Source: Antarctobacter heliothermus (GTDB taxonomy: Bacteria > Pseudomonadota > Alphaproteobacteria > Rhodobacterales > Rhodobacteraceae). Taken from it: a stretch of DNA of 64,000 bases. The notes beneath the pieces were generated by a model. The model ran no database searches, had not been told where the DNA came from, and was given only the letters and a program-made list of their open reading frames with translations. Below, one piece after another: positions 47,674-56,381 of this stretch (position 1 is the first letter of the stretch; each line of letters opens with the position of its first letter). The stretch covers positions 496,001 through 560,000 of the forward strand of contig NZ_CP022540.1 of the NCBI RefSeq assembly GCF_002237555.1. The letters run 5' to 3'. Made by a program: the position numbers and the translations under genes.

Positions 47674-48153
47674 TCACGATGCTTTCAGAAGCGCCTTCAT
47701 GCCCGGTTGTCCTGTCGGCTGCTTGGCCAATTCCGTCAGCAAGGCGGTCAGTTCCGTCTCCTCCACCAGCCTGGCCGCCTTTTTCGGAGAAAACCAGTGC
47801 CGCTTGCGTTCTTTGCGCTCTTTCCAGCGCCGTTTTAGATGTTCGACCATCATCGGATAAACTGTCACGCGGCAGAGCAGGCTTCTGCCGTCGTCCAACA
47901 GCTTGGCATAGTGATAGGCGCCAATAGCGGTGTTTGAGATGAAGCCGACCGCCCCTGCCTCTTCCAATGCCTCGATCTCGGCGGCGCGCCACGGCTTTTT
48001 GCCGTCCATCAGCCAGCCTTTTGGCATCACCCAGCGGCCCGTGTCGCGCGAGGTGACCATCAGCACGCGCAGCCTGCCTTTCTTGTCGCGGTGGACAGGC
48101 AGGGCGGCGATCTGCTGGGCGGGGTTGCCCGCGTCCGTCATGTCTGGTCTCAT
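47674..48153 (-). CDS. NUDIX hydrolase
   Basis: The 159-residue protein resembles diphosphoinositol-polyphosphate / diadenosine-polyphosphate hydrolases (RWVMPKGWLMDGKKPWRAA). The NUDIX box spans residues 46-67: the metal-binding core E61, E64, E65 and G67 is kept, but the usual first Glu is Lys52 and the usual Arg is Ile60. It should cleave a nucleoside- or inositol-diphosphate-linked substrate in the cytoplasm. It overlaps the Na/Pi transporter gene by 4 bp (ATGA), which points to a joint role in phosphate handling. Confidence 0.8.
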   Translation of the reverse strand: MRPDMTDAGNPAQQIAALPVHRDKKGRLRVLMVTSRDTGRWVMPKGWLMDGKKPWRAAEIEALEEAGAVGFISNTAIGAYHYAKLLDDGRSLLCRVTVYPMMVEHLKRRWKERKERKRHWFSPKKAARLVEETELTALLTELAKQPTGQPGMKALLKAS

Positions 48154-49907
48154 GTCTGGCCTCCCGCGTACCGTGGATGTGCAAGACGACTGCCAAGCAG
48201 ATCACCCGTCTTTTCCGCAATCGGATAGGCCAGATAGCAAAGTGCCGCGTTGATCTGTTTGAGCAGGCGCAGGGTTTCCTGATGGATGTTGGTCGTCTCG
48301 ACGCTTGCCGCGCGGCGCTTTCTGAGCCGGTTCAGGTGCCGGGCTTGCAAACGCTGTTCTTCGCGGCGGACTCGGTCCTTTTCCGCGACCAGCTGGCGCG
48401 CCGCTTCGGCATCGCCGGTTGTCAGCACGCTCAACGCAAGTTGCGTGTTGGTGACGACCTGATCATGGAACTGTTCGATATCCGACAGTCCCTGATCGGA
48501 AAAGGAAATCGCCTCGTCGTGCATCTTTTTGGCAAGCGCCAGAAGGTTGACGGCAATCTTGTCTGCCGCTTCTTCCAGATTGTTTGCCATCGCCACCAAC
48601 TCGACAGAGCTTTGCGACTGCGCCCCGACATCGTTCTTTTCGCGCAGTTTCGAAAGATAGATCTTGGTCTCAAAGTGCATCCGGTCGACAGCATTTTCGC
48701 GCTTTTCGATCACTTGTGCGACCTGTGGATCCCATTCCCGAAAAAGCCCCATGACCGGGATCAACATGGCCTGAACGGTTTCAGCCATGCGCAGCAATTC
48801 GCGTTGCCCGCACGCCAACGCATAGTCGGTGTTTTCCAGGGCATTCGGATCCAGCGCGCTGACGGTTGTATCGGTTTCAACCTTGGAAACCGGGACAAAG
48901 GCGCCAGACAGCCGGATCAACACTCGCAACCCAAGAAGGCCAACACAGACCAGCGTTGCGTTCAACAGAATGTGCAGCATCACAACCTGCTGCCCGGCGT
49001 CCGGCCCAAGCAGAGACAGGTCGATCACCTCGAACACAATCAGGCTCAGTGCAGCAAGGGTGATGCCCCCTCTGGCCAACAGGTTTCCGACAACCACCTG
49101 ACGCGCCGGTCGGGGGGCCGACGACAACAAGACCATAGGCACCACTGCCCCGCCAAGGTTTGCGCCGATGACCAGTGCTGCGGCGACCGAAGGCGCAATC
49201 AGGCCGGATGCGGCAAAGGTCGCAAACGTCAGGATCGCTGCAAGGCTGGAATGCATGATCCAGGCAAGGACCGCACCGATCAGGAACGCGCTGAGCAGAT
49301 CATTCACAAAATAGGCAGCGATCTCCTGCACGATTTCGTTTTCGCCAATCGGGGCGGTGGCCGTGCGGATCATTTGAAGAGAAACCAGAACCAGCGCAAA
49401 ACCGATCACGATCCGCCCGATCTGCTTGGCCTTGCGGGACCGGGCATTGAAAAATGTCACGATGCCGATCAGCAGCAGGAATGGAATAACCACCTCGACC
49501 GGCGACATAAGCACTCTGGCCATTGCGGCCGATCCCAGATCCGCACCCAGCAACAGCGCCAGCGCCGAAGGTGGGGTCAACATTCCCGACGCGACAAAGC
49601 CCCCCCCGATCAGGGCGACGGCTGTCGAGCTTTGCAGCAGCATGGCCGCGATGCCACCACCTGCGGCAGCGGTAACCGGACGTTGGGACAGAGTTTTGAG
49701 GTGCCGCCGCAACTCTGCCATGAACGCACGTTCGACGCCGGTCCGGATCAATCGGACCGACCACAACAAGAGGGCCACTGCCGCAGCCAAGTTTACTGAG
49801 AGAAGGATCAAAGGTGTTGCACCAAAGTCAGCTTTCTTTCCTTTCCGCCAAAGGAACAAACCGGTGTCCGCTGGCGTGTATTCGAAAACATCCGCCCAGA
49901 ATGCCAC
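48150..49907 (-). CDS. Na/Pi cotransporter family protein with PhoU-like tail
   Basis: The 585-residue membrane protein has two inverted Na_Pi_cotrans repeats, one with the typical QSSTA motif (about residue 95) and one with the degenerate MHSSLAAIL. The C-terminal ~200 residues form PhoU-like helices (ENTDYALACGQRELLRMAETVQAML...). Members import or export inorganic phosphate with sodium. The NUDIX gene overlaps it downstream, and the DeoR-Phn operon is divergent 75 bp away. The first ~35 residues before the first membrane helix are unusual, and the start could lie a little downstream. Confidence 0.85.
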   Translation of the reverse strand: MAFWADVFEYTPADTGLFLWRKGKKADFGATPLILLSVNLAAAVALLLWSVRLIRTGVERAFMAELRRHLKTLSQRPVTAAAGGGIAAMLLQSSTAVALIGGGFVASGMLTPPSALALLLGADLGSAAMARVLMSPVEVVIPFLLLIGIVTFFNARSRKAKQIGRIVIGFALVLVSLQMIRTATAPIGENEIVQEIAAYFVNDLLSAFLIGAVLAWIMHSSLAAILTFATFAASGLIAPSVAAALVIGANLGGAVVPMVLLSSAPRPARQVVVGNLLARGGITLAALSLIVFEVIDLSLLGPDAGQQVVMLHILLNATLVCVGLLGLRVLIRLSGAFVPVSKVETDTTVSALDPNALENTDYALACGQRELLRMAETVQAMLIPVMGLFREWDPQVAQVIEKRENAVDRMHFETKIYLSKLREKNDVGAQSQSSVELVAMANNLEEAADKIAVNLLALAKKMHDEAISFSDQGLSDIEQFHDQVVTNTQLALSVLTTGDAEAARQLVAEKDRVRREEQRLQARHLNRLRKRRAASVETTNIHQETLRLLKQINAALCYLAYPIAEKTGDLLGSRLAHPRYAGGQT

Positions 49908-49910
49908 TTA

Positions 49911-49929
49911 TGCAACAAAAATTATTGCA
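49911..49929. promoter_or_regulatory. candidate operator in the Na/Pi - DeoR divergent spacer
   Basis: An inverted repeat, TGCAA-N9-TTGCA, sits in the AT-rich part of the 75-bp spacer between two divergent genes. A DeoR dimer or tetramer could bind there and control both directions. The evidence is symmetry and position only. Confidence 0.4.
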
Positions 49930-49982
49930 ATAACGCCCGAAAGGCCACAATCCTGATCCTGGAACACGAGTCGGTAGGGCGC

Positions 49983-50798
49983 ATGTCGGACACCTCGGCC
50001 TCTGAGGTCAAAAAGAAGGGAAGCGCGGACCGGATCAAAAAGTCCGAACGTCGGCGGCAAATCCTGCTGGAGCTCAAGCTGCGCCCGCATGTGCGTATCA
50101 GCGAGTTGGCCGACCGTTTTCAGGTCTCGACCGAAACCGTGCGGCGGGATTTTGGAACGCTTGCCGACGACGGGCTGATCAGCCGCGCGCATGGCGGCGC
50201 ATCTGCCCCGTCACAGGGGCACTATCCCGGACTGGATGAGCGTGCCAACGCCCTGATCGAGGAACGCGCCCGTATCGGCATGAAGGCCGCGGAACTGGTT
50301 CAGAGCGGGGAAACCCTGATGATCGATTCAGGGTCTACAACGATCCAGATGGCGCGATCGCTGGCCTATCTGGGCACGTCGTGTACGGTGATCACCAATT
50401 CGATCCCGGTTGCCATGACGCTGGGACATGGTGCAGCCGAAGTCCTGTTGTGCCCGGGCGAATACATGGCTGCTGAATCCGCGCTGGTCGGAACCGAAAC
50501 ACTGGAATTTCTGCGACGATTTCATGTTGATCATTGCATGATCGGTGCGTCAGGGTTGTCCGAGGAGGGGCCATCCGAAACCGTGCGTGGATTCGCAGCC
50601 GTCAAGCGCGTGATGCTGCGTCAAGGCGCAAGACGCCATTTGCTGATCGACGAACAGAAATTCGGCCGAAAGGGTCTCGCCTTGGTTGGATCGCTTGACG
50701 CGTTGGACACCATCATCACCGACAACAAGCCCAAGGGGGATTTGCTGTCAGCGTTGGATCTGGCCGACGTTCACATTTCGGTCGCAGACCATGACTAA
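49983..50798 (+). CDS. DeoR/GlpR family transcriptional regulator
   Basis: The 271-residue protein has an N-terminal DeoR helix-turn-helix (HVRISELADRFQVSTETVRRDF, about residues 38-60) and a C-terminal ligand domain of the sugar-phosphate isomerase-like type (MIDSGSTTIQMARSL, HCMIGASGLSEEG). DeoR-family members typically respond to phosphorylated sugars or nucleosides. It is the first gene of the run phnD-phnC-phnE-phnE-HAD, 52 bp before phnD, which suggests a phosphorylated organic molecule as inducer rather than phosphate starvation through PhoB. Confidence 0.88.
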   Translation: MSDTSASEVKKKGSADRIKKSERRRQILLELKLRPHVRISELADRFQVSTETVRRDFGTLADDGLISRAHGGASAPSQGHYPGLDERANALIEERARIGMKAAELVQSGETLMIDSGSTTIQMARSLAYLGTSCTVITNSIPVAMTLGHGAAEVLLCPGEYMAAESALVGTETLEFLRRFHVDHCMIGASGLSEEGPSETVRGFAAVKRVMLRQGARRHLLIDEQKFGRKGLALVGSLDALDTIITDNKPKGDLLSALDLADVHISVADHD

Positions 50799-50850
50799 GA
50801 AGACAAAAATAAGAGCGGCCCCAACGGTCGCATGTCAGGAAGGGAAAAAA

Positions 50851-51825
50851 ATGTCACTTAACATCAATCACCTGCTGGGCGCATCTGCCATTGCGCTGAT
50901 GACGATGGGCACAACCGCATCTGCTCAGGATTGTCCGCGCGGCGATCTGGACGAACGCTATTGCGACGTGGACGGCGACCTGATCGCCGACATTCCGACC
51001 GATGCAGCGGACCAGATCGACCCGGACACACTGATTTTTGCCTATACCCCGGTTGAAGATCCTGCCGTCTACAAAACCGCATGGGCGGATTTCCTGGAAC
51101 ATCTAGAGGCCGAAACCGGCAAGGACGTCATGTTCTTCCCGGTTCAGAACAACGCTGCCCAGATCGAAGCGATGCGTTCGGGCCGTCTGCATATCGCGGG
51201 CTTCAACACGGGCTCCAACCCGCTGGCCGTCAACTGCGCCGGTTTCCGTCCGTTCACCATCATGGCAGCGCCGGACGGCAGCTTTGGCTACGAGATGGAA
51301 ATCATCACCTATCCCGATTCAGGTATCGAAAAGGTCGAGGACCTCAAGGGCAAGCAGTTGGCGTTTACTGCGCCCACGTCCAACTCCGGATTCAAGGCCC
51401 CTTCGGCAATCCTCAAGGCGGACTACGGTCTGGAGCCTGAAACAGACTTTGAACCGGTTTTCTCGGGCAAGCACGACAACTCTGTTCTGGGCGTTGCCAA
51501 CAAGGACTATCAGGCCGCAGCAGTCGCCAATTCGGTCATGGGCCGGATGATCGAGCGGGACGTTGTCAGCGCCGACCAGATCAAATCGATCTACAAGTCG
51601 CAGACGTTCCCGACGACCGGCTATGGCGTGGTGTACAACCTCAAGCCCGAGCTTCAGGAGAAGATCAAGAACGCGTTCTTCAACTTTGAATGGGAAGGCT
51701 CCAGCCTGAAGGAAGAGTTCGAAAAGAACGGCGAAGGCCAGTTCCTTGAGATGAACTATCAGGAGTTCTGGGACGTTATCCGCAAGATCGACGCGGCAAA
51801 CAACGTGTCCTACGCCTGCCAGTAA
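50851..51825 (+). CDS. phnD: phosphonate-type ABC transporter substrate-binding protein
   Basis: The 324-residue exported protein has a signal peptide cleaved after ASA (about residue 24). It belongs to the PhnD/PtxB family: DTLIFAYTPVEDPAVYKTAW, then FNTGSNPLAVNCAG and TAPTSNSGFKAP. The family binds phosphonates, phosphite, methylphosphonate or some phosphate esters. The ATG at 50851 has AGGAAGGG upstream. The first 25 mature residues are acidic and Cys-containing (CPRGDLDERYCDVDGD), unusual for PhnD and possibly a disulfide-closed loop. Confidence 0.85.
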   Translation: MSLNINHLLGASAIALMTMGTTASAQDCPRGDLDERYCDVDGDLIADIPTDAADQIDPDTLIFAYTPVEDPAVYKTAWADFLEHLEAETGKDVMFFPVQNNAAQIEAMRSGRLHIAGFNTGSNPLAVNCAGFRPFTIMAAPDGSFGYEMEIITYPDSGIEKVEDLKGKQLAFTAPTSNSGFKAPSAILKADYGLEPETDFEPVFSGKHDNSVLGVANKDYQAAAVANSVMGRMIERDVVSADQIKSIYKSQTFPTTGYGVVYNLKPELQEKIKNAFFNFEWEGSSLKEEFEKNGEGQFLEMNYQEFWDVIRKIDAANNVSYACQ

Positions 51826-51889
51826 ACCAAACCTTGATATGGCAGGTCCCTGACGGGGCCTGTCATGTACCCCTACAAAGGGTCGATGA

Positions 51890-52684
51890 ATGCTGCGCCT
51901 TCAAAAGCTGACGAAAACATACAAAACAGGTGATCAGGCGCTGAAGGCGATTGATCTAGAGGTGCCGGCGGGCCAGGTTTTGGCGCTGATCGGCCCATCG
52001 GGTGCCGGCAAGTCGACGATGATCCGCTGCATCAACCGGTTGGTGGAACCCACCAGCGGCGAGGTGATGCTGGAAGACACCGATCTTGCCAAGCTGGGCA
52101 CTTTGGCGTTGCGCAAGGCGCGCCGGTCCATGGGCATGATCTTTCAGGAATATGCGCTGGTCGAACGCCTGACAGTGATGGAAAACGTGCTGTCGGGCCG
52201 TCTTGGCTATGTCGGCTTTTGGCGCAGTTTCCTGCGCCGTTTCCCGCAGTCGGATGTCGATGAGGCGTTTCGCCTGCTCGACCGGGTGGGGCTGTTGCAT
52301 ATGGCCGACAAGCGCGCCGATGAATTGTCAGGTGGCCAACGCCAGCGCGTCGGCATCTGCCGCGCCCTGATCCAGAACCCCAAGCTGCTGCTGGTGGATG
52401 AACCCACCGCCTCGCTTGACCCCAAGACAAGCCGCCAGATCATGCGGCTGATCACCGAACTTTGTCAGGAACGGGGGTTGGCCGCGATCATCAACATCCA
52501 TGACGTGGCGCTGGCGCAGATGTTCGTGCCGCGCATCGTCGGCCTGCGGTTCGGGGAAATCGTCTTTGACGGCCCGCCGACCGGTTTGACCAGCGACAAA
52601 CTGACAGAAATCTACGGCGAGGAAGACTGGGAAGCGACCATCGAAAAGGTCGAGGACGAAGACGACATCGAGGCCGCGGAATGA
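51890..52684 (+). CDS. phnC: phosphonate-type ABC transporter ATP-binding protein
   Basis: The 264-residue ATPase of the PhnC family has Walker [10 protein letters not shown] near residue 32, signature [16 protein letters not shown] and Walker [15 protein letters not shown]-terminal acidic tail ([11 protein letters not shown]) is a small oddity. It powers import of the PhnD ligand. Its stop overlaps the first permease start by 4 bp. A 64-bp spacer to phnD contains a small hairpin (GGCAGGTCCCTGACGGGGCCTG region). Confidence 0.9.
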   Translation: MLRLQKLTKTYKTGDQALKAIDLEVPAGQVLALIGPSGAGKSTMIRCINRLVEPTSGEVMLEDTDLAKLGTLALRKARRSMGMIFQEYALVERLTVMENVLSGRLGYVGFWRSFLRRFPQSDVDEAFRLLDRVGLLHMADKRADELSGGQRQRVGICRALIQNPKLLLVDEPTASLDPKTSRQIMRLITELCQERGLAAIINIHDVALAQMFVPRIVGLRFGEIVFDGPPTGLTSDKLTEIYGEEDWEATIEKVEDEDDIEAAE

Positions 52685-53496
52685 GCCATCGAGAGTTGGA
52701 CGACATGCTGGGCAAGGGCTGGCGCAAGCCGCCCTTTATTGCCAACACAAAGTTGCGGTGGGCGCTGCTGGCGGGTTTCGTCGCCTATCTGATCGCCGCT
52801 TTCCTGACCATTGAGGTGGATTGGGGCCGCGTCTATGCGGGTCTTGACCGGGGATGGCAGTTTGTCCTGTCCTTCACCCGGCCCGATTTTGTCTCTCGCG
52901 CCAGCGATATCTGGGAGGGGCTTTTGGAAAGCATCGTGATGACCGTCGCGGCCTCTGTGGTTGGCATCGCTATTTCCATTCCCATCGGCCTGGGCGCCGC
53001 CCGGAACATCGCGCCGATGCCGGTCTATCTGGTCTGTCGCGGCATTGTGGCCGTCAGCCGGGCCCTACAGGAAATCATCGTTGCGATCCTGCTTGTGGCC
53101 ATCTTCGGCTTTGGTCCGCTGGCGGGGTTCCTGACGCTGTCCTTTGCCACCATCGGGTTCCTGTCCAAGCTGCTGGCTGAGGACATTGAATCCATGGACC
53201 GCGTACAGGCCGAGGCCATCAAGGCCAGCGGCGCGCGCTGGATGCAGTATATCAACTATGGCGTCCAACCACAGATCCTGCCGCGGCTTGTCGGCCTGTC
53301 CATGTACCGGATCGACATCAATTTCCGCGAAAGCGCGATCCTTGGCCTTGTTGGCGCAGGCGGCATCGGTGCGACACTGAACACCGCATTTGACCGATAT
53401 GAATACGACACGGCCGCGGCGATCCTGATCCTGATCATCGTGATCGTCATGGGCATGGAATACCTGTCGGGCGTCATTCGGGCGAGGGTACAGTAA
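52681..53496 (+). CDS. phnE: phosphonate-type ABC transporter permease 1
   Basis: The 271-residue inner-membrane protein has an N-terminal membrane helix (about 22-42) and the PhnE transport domain with loop [14 protein letters not shown] and the late motif [16 protein letters not shown]. It forms a heterodimer with the next permease. It overlaps phnC by 4 bp and the second permease by 1 bp (TAATG), so translation is coupled throughout. Confidence 0.9.
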   Translation: MSHRELDDMLGKGWRKPPFIANTKLRWALLAGFVAYLIAAFLTIEVDWGRVYAGLDRGWQFVLSFTRPDFVSRASDIWEGLLESIVMTVAASVVGIAISIPIGLGAARNIAPMPVYLVCRGIVAVSRALQEIIVAILLVAIFGFGPLAGFLTLSFATIGFLSKLLAEDIESMDRVQAEAIKASGARWMQYINYGVQPQILPRLVGLSMYRIDINFRESAILGLVGAGGIGATLNTAFDRYEYDTAAAILILIIVIVMGMEYLSGVIRARVQ

Positions 53497-54311
53497 TGCC
53501 GGTCATCGAACAGGACGGAACACAGATCTGGAAACGCCGCACCAGACGCGAAAGCCTGCTGCGCTGGTTTGGCTGGCTCTTGGGTGTCGCGGTCTTCATG
53601 ATCTGTTGGCAGCGCATCTCTGACGCCACCACATGGTTTTTCGTTTGGGACGCGCCGCGCATCGCAAACGACATCTGGACCCGCGCAACGCCGCCCCGTT
53701 GGGAATATATCACCCAGCTTGGCCGCCCGATCTGGGACACGCTGAACATTGCCACACTGGGCACGATCATCGCACTGTTCCTGTCGGTTCCGGTCGCCTT
53801 TCTCGCGGCGCGCAACACAACCCCGTCGCGGGTGTTTGTCCGCCCCATCGCCCTGCTGATCATCGTCTCGACCCGGTCGATCAATTCGCTGATCTGGGCG
53901 CTATTGCTGATCGCCATAATCGGTCCCGGCGTGTTTGCCGGTGTCGTGGCTATCGCGATCCGATCCATCGGGTTCTGCGCAAAGCTGCTGTATGAGGCGA
54001 TCGAAGAGATCGACCATGGACAGGTCGAGGCGATCACCGCCACGGGTGCGTCGCGCTGGCAGGTCATGGCCTATGGGATCGTGCCACAGATTATGCCCGC
54101 CTTTGCCGGTGTGGCGGTCTTTCGGTGGGACATCAACATCCGGGAATCGACGGTTCTGGGGCTGGTCGGCGCGGGCGGCATCGGGCTGCAACTGTCGTCG
54201 TCGCTGAACGTGCTCGCCTGGCCGCAGGTTAGCCTGATCCTACTTGTGATCCTTGCAGCCGTTGTCATCAGTGAATGGGTATCGGCCAAGGTCCGGGGCG
54301 CCATCATATGA
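53496..54311 (+). CDS. phnE: phosphonate-type ABC transporter permease 2
   Basis: The second PhnE-type permease, also 271 residues, has the equivalent loop QVEAITATGASRWQVM and the motif [16 protein letters not shown]. Paired PhnE genes are common in Rhodobacteraceae. The stop overlaps the HAD hydrolase start by 4 bp, which ties the enzyme to the transporter. Confidence 0.9.
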   Translation: MPVIEQDGTQIWKRRTRRESLLRWFGWLLGVAVFMICWQRISDATTWFFVWDAPRIANDIWTRATPPRWEYITQLGRPIWDTLNIATLGTIIALFLSVPVAFLAARNTTPSRVFVRPIALLIIVSTRSINSLIWALLLIAIIGPGVFAGVVAIAIRSIGFCAKLLYEAIEEIDHGQVEAITATGASRWQVMAYGIVPQIMPAFAGVAVFRWDINIRESTVLGLVGAGGIGLQLSSSLNVLAWPQVSLILLVILAAVVISEWVSAKVRGAII

Positions 54312-55213
54312 TCAGCCTGACCGCGGACGAGGCCTTTGCGGCTTATGAGGCGGTCAGGCATCGACTGCCTAAATCCGTGGCACGGGACACGCCGGCCCGG
54401 CGTGTCACAACCCTTGCCGAGATCACGGAGGACTTTGACGTCTTTTTGCTGGATGCCTTCGGCGTTCTGAACATCGGCGAGACGGCCATCCCCGGCACCG
54501 CGGGCCGCATCGCGGATCTGCGGGCGGCGGGCAAAACCGTCTCTGTTGTCTCGAACGCCGCCAGCCTGCCCGCACCGGAACTGTTGAAGAAATACCGCCA
54601 ACTGGGATTTCAATTCGACCTGACCGACATTGTGACCAGCCGCATGGCGCTGGCCGTCGCAATATCCGAACATCATGACCTGCGGTGGGGCGTCATGGCC
54701 CCGGACGGGTCGCTCTTTGACGATCTTGGCGCAATGGACCTTGTCCTGCTGGGGGATGACCCGCGCACCTTCGATGAGGTTGAGGGCTTTGTGCTGATGG
54801 GCAGCGGTGCGTGGACCCCGCTTCGACAGTCGCTGCTTGAAAATGCGCTGCGGGCACAGCCACGGACAGTTCTGGTTGCAAACCCGGATATCGTCGCACC
54901 GCGCGAACACGGTTTTTCGCAGGAACCCGGCTTTTTCGCACATCAGTTGGCAGACCGCGTCGGGATCGATCCGGTATTCTTCGGCAAACCCTTTCCCAGC
55001 GTATTTGATCTGGCCCTTTCCCGTCTGGGCACGGTCGACAAGTCGCGGGTCATCATGGTTGGTGACAGTCTGCACACCGATATTCTGGGCGCACAGACCA
55101 GCGGCATCAGCTCTGCCTTGATCTCTGACTACGGATTCTTTGCCGGATTGGACGTCGAAAAGGCCATACGACGCGCTGACATCTATCCCGACTTCGTTGT
55201 GTCCCGGCCCTGA
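54308..55213 (+). CDS. HAD hydrolase, class IIA type (TIGR01459-like)
   Basis: The 301-residue cytoplasmic protein is a HAD-superfamily member with a class IIA cap and the start typical of the TIGR01459 group. Motif I is LLDAFGVLN: the nucleophile Asp49 is present, but residue 51, normally the acid/base Asp, is Phe. Motif IV is intact (VGDSLHTDI). The gene overlaps the second permease by 4 bp and is the last of the operon, so it probably acts on the imported molecule. Loss of the second Asp argues against an ordinary phosphatase mechanism; phosphonatase and haloacid dehalogenases also lack it. The reaction is unknown. Confidence 0.8.
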   Translation: MISLTADEAFAAYEAVRHRLPKSVARDTPARRVTTLAEITEDFDVFLLDAFGVLNIGETAIPGTAGRIADLRAAGKTVSVVSNAASLPAPELLKKYRQLGFQFDLTDIVTSRMALAVAISEHHDLRWGVMAPDGSLFDDLGAMDLVLLGDDPRTFDEVEGFVLMGSGAWTPLRQSLLENALRAQPRTVLVANPDIVAPREHGFSQEPGFFAHQLADRVGIDPVFFGKPFPSVFDLALSRLGTVDKSRVIMVGDSLHTDILGAQTSGISSALISDYGFFAGLDVEKAIRRADIYPDFVVSRP

Positions 55214-55281
55214 CCGTTCAAAAGATGTGACGCATTTCGAGGGCAGGTGTCACACTTTGATGGTCGCCAAAGTCCCTGAAT

Positions 55282-55887
55282 CTACCCTCGTTTGCGCAGC
55301 AGATGTTTCCAGGCCTTTAGATCAATGATCACCTTTCCTGTTGCCACAATAGCCAATACGCATAGCACCGTTTTCGAAACCGTGCCCATCGTTCCCTGAA
55401 TCAGGATCGCATGCACCGCACTGGTCGCGACGACAATGCCGACAACGCTTGTGTGCGCAATGCGCCAGACCCGCACGCCCAACCGGCGACGGACCAGCGA
55501 CAGGAACGCCGCCGCGAAAACGCCCCACATTGCGATCACTCCCCAAAGCGAAAAAGGCGTTGGCGATCTGAACAACAGGACGTCAATCACGTCAGGCGGG
55601 CTGGTGATCCACAGGCCCGCCACATGGACAATCACCGCAAGGACCAGTCCCGCGCCAACGATGCGGTGAACACGACGCCCCCGCCGGGCAGGCAGACCGG
55701 GAAGGTAGCCACCGGCGAGCAGCGGTTGGACCAGCAGCAACGCCATCGCAAACACCCCGGCGAACCCCGCTGCGATATAGACAGGCTCACGCCATGCCAA
55801 CAGCGGACTGCGGGCAGCGACGGCAATCGGCACGGTCACGGCAAGCGTGAGCGCCAGCCAGATCAGCGTCGACGTTGCAGGCTTCAC
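55282..55887 (-). CDS. ferric reductase-like transmembrane protein
   Basis: The 201-residue protein has about six predicted membrane helices. It resembles ferric-reductase/YedZ-type cytochrome b domains, with likely haem-ligand His in RVHRIVGAGLVLAVIVHVAG and WRIAHTSVVGIVVATSAVHAI. No flavin or NAD domain is attached. It follows the exported intradiol-dioxygenase-like gene by 5 bp and should receive or pass electrons in the membrane. Convergent with the HAD gene. Confidence 0.78.
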   Translation of the reverse strand: MKPATSTLIWLALTLAVTVPIAVAARSPLLAWREPVYIAAGFAGVFAMALLLVQPLLAGGYLPGLPARRGRRVHRIVGAGLVLAVIVHVAGLWITSPPDVIDVLLFRSPTPFSLWGVIAMWGVFAAAFLSLVRRRLGVRVWRIAHTSVVGIVVATSAVHAILIQGTMGTVSKTVLCVLAIVATGKVIIDLKAWKHLLRKRG

Positions 55888-55892
55888 TGCCT

Positions 55893-56381
55893 TCAGACGG
55901 GTTTAAGGACGAAATCGGCGCTCAGGGATGTGTCCCCGGCGCGCCGCATCACCGGACGCAGAAAGACGGATTCAAAATCCTCTCCGTCATACGCAACGTG
56001 GCCATGCGGTTGACCAAAGGCCGGGATGATCTGCGGCATCTCAAGGCGGAAAACGCCGTTGGCATCGGTCAAGGTCGCACCATGGCTGTGCGGATCGCGC
56101 TCATGCCCCTCAGTCGTATGCGCCCAGATCTGGATACGCTGGCCTGCCAGAGGCGCACCATCCCCCGCGCGCCGTACCGTCCCTGACATCAAAAAGCCCC
56201 CGCCGCCAATACGCTCGACGATCGGCGCGCCGGGAAGATAGTTGTTGGCACCGGCACGCATCGAAGGGGTCGGCGCAATGCCCTGCGCCAGAGCGGGCGC
56301 CAAGAGGCCAGACGCCCCCGTGGCCACCAGCGATGCTGTGGCAGTCAGGACTGTGCGGCGGTTCAGCAAGGACAAGCTCAT
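55893..56381 (-). CDS. Tat-exported intradiol-dioxygenase-like protein
   Basis: The 162-residue protein has a twin-arginine signal (LNRRTVLTATAS, cleavage after ALA near residue 32) and a single beta-sandwich domain like intradiol ring-cleavage dioxygenases. The late HxH-type ligands are seen in GQPHGHV, and a Tyr lies in NNYLPGAP. The second conserved Tyr before the His pair is not apparent, so iron binding may differ from protocatechuate dioxygenase. Tat export suggests a folded, metal-loaded protein in the periplasm. It is co-transcribed with a ferric-reductase-like membrane protein. The substrate is unknown. Confidence 0.7.
   Translation of the reverse strand: MSLSLLNRRTVLTATASLVATGASGLLAPALAQGIAPTPSMRAGANNYLPGAPIVERIGGGGFLMSGTVRRAGDGAPLAGQRIQIWAHTTEGHERDPHSHGATLTDANGVFRLEMPQIIPAFGQPHGHVAYDGEDFESVFLRPVMRRAGDTSLSADFVLKPV

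Noticed and set aside
48177..49799. 540-codon open frame antisense to the Na/Pi transporter gene
   Set aside because: It is Gln/Arg/His-rich composition typical of the reverse reading of membrane-protein codons; the transporter on the other strand is certain.
50851..55213. Complete phosphonate degradation locus
   Set aside because: No phnGHIJKLM, phnX, phnW or phnA genes are present; only the importer and a HAD enzyme are seen.
55226..55254. TGTGAC...GTCACA inverted repeat after the HAD gene
   Set aside because: Arms are only 6 bp with a 17-base gap, between convergent genes and without a T run; chance is likely.
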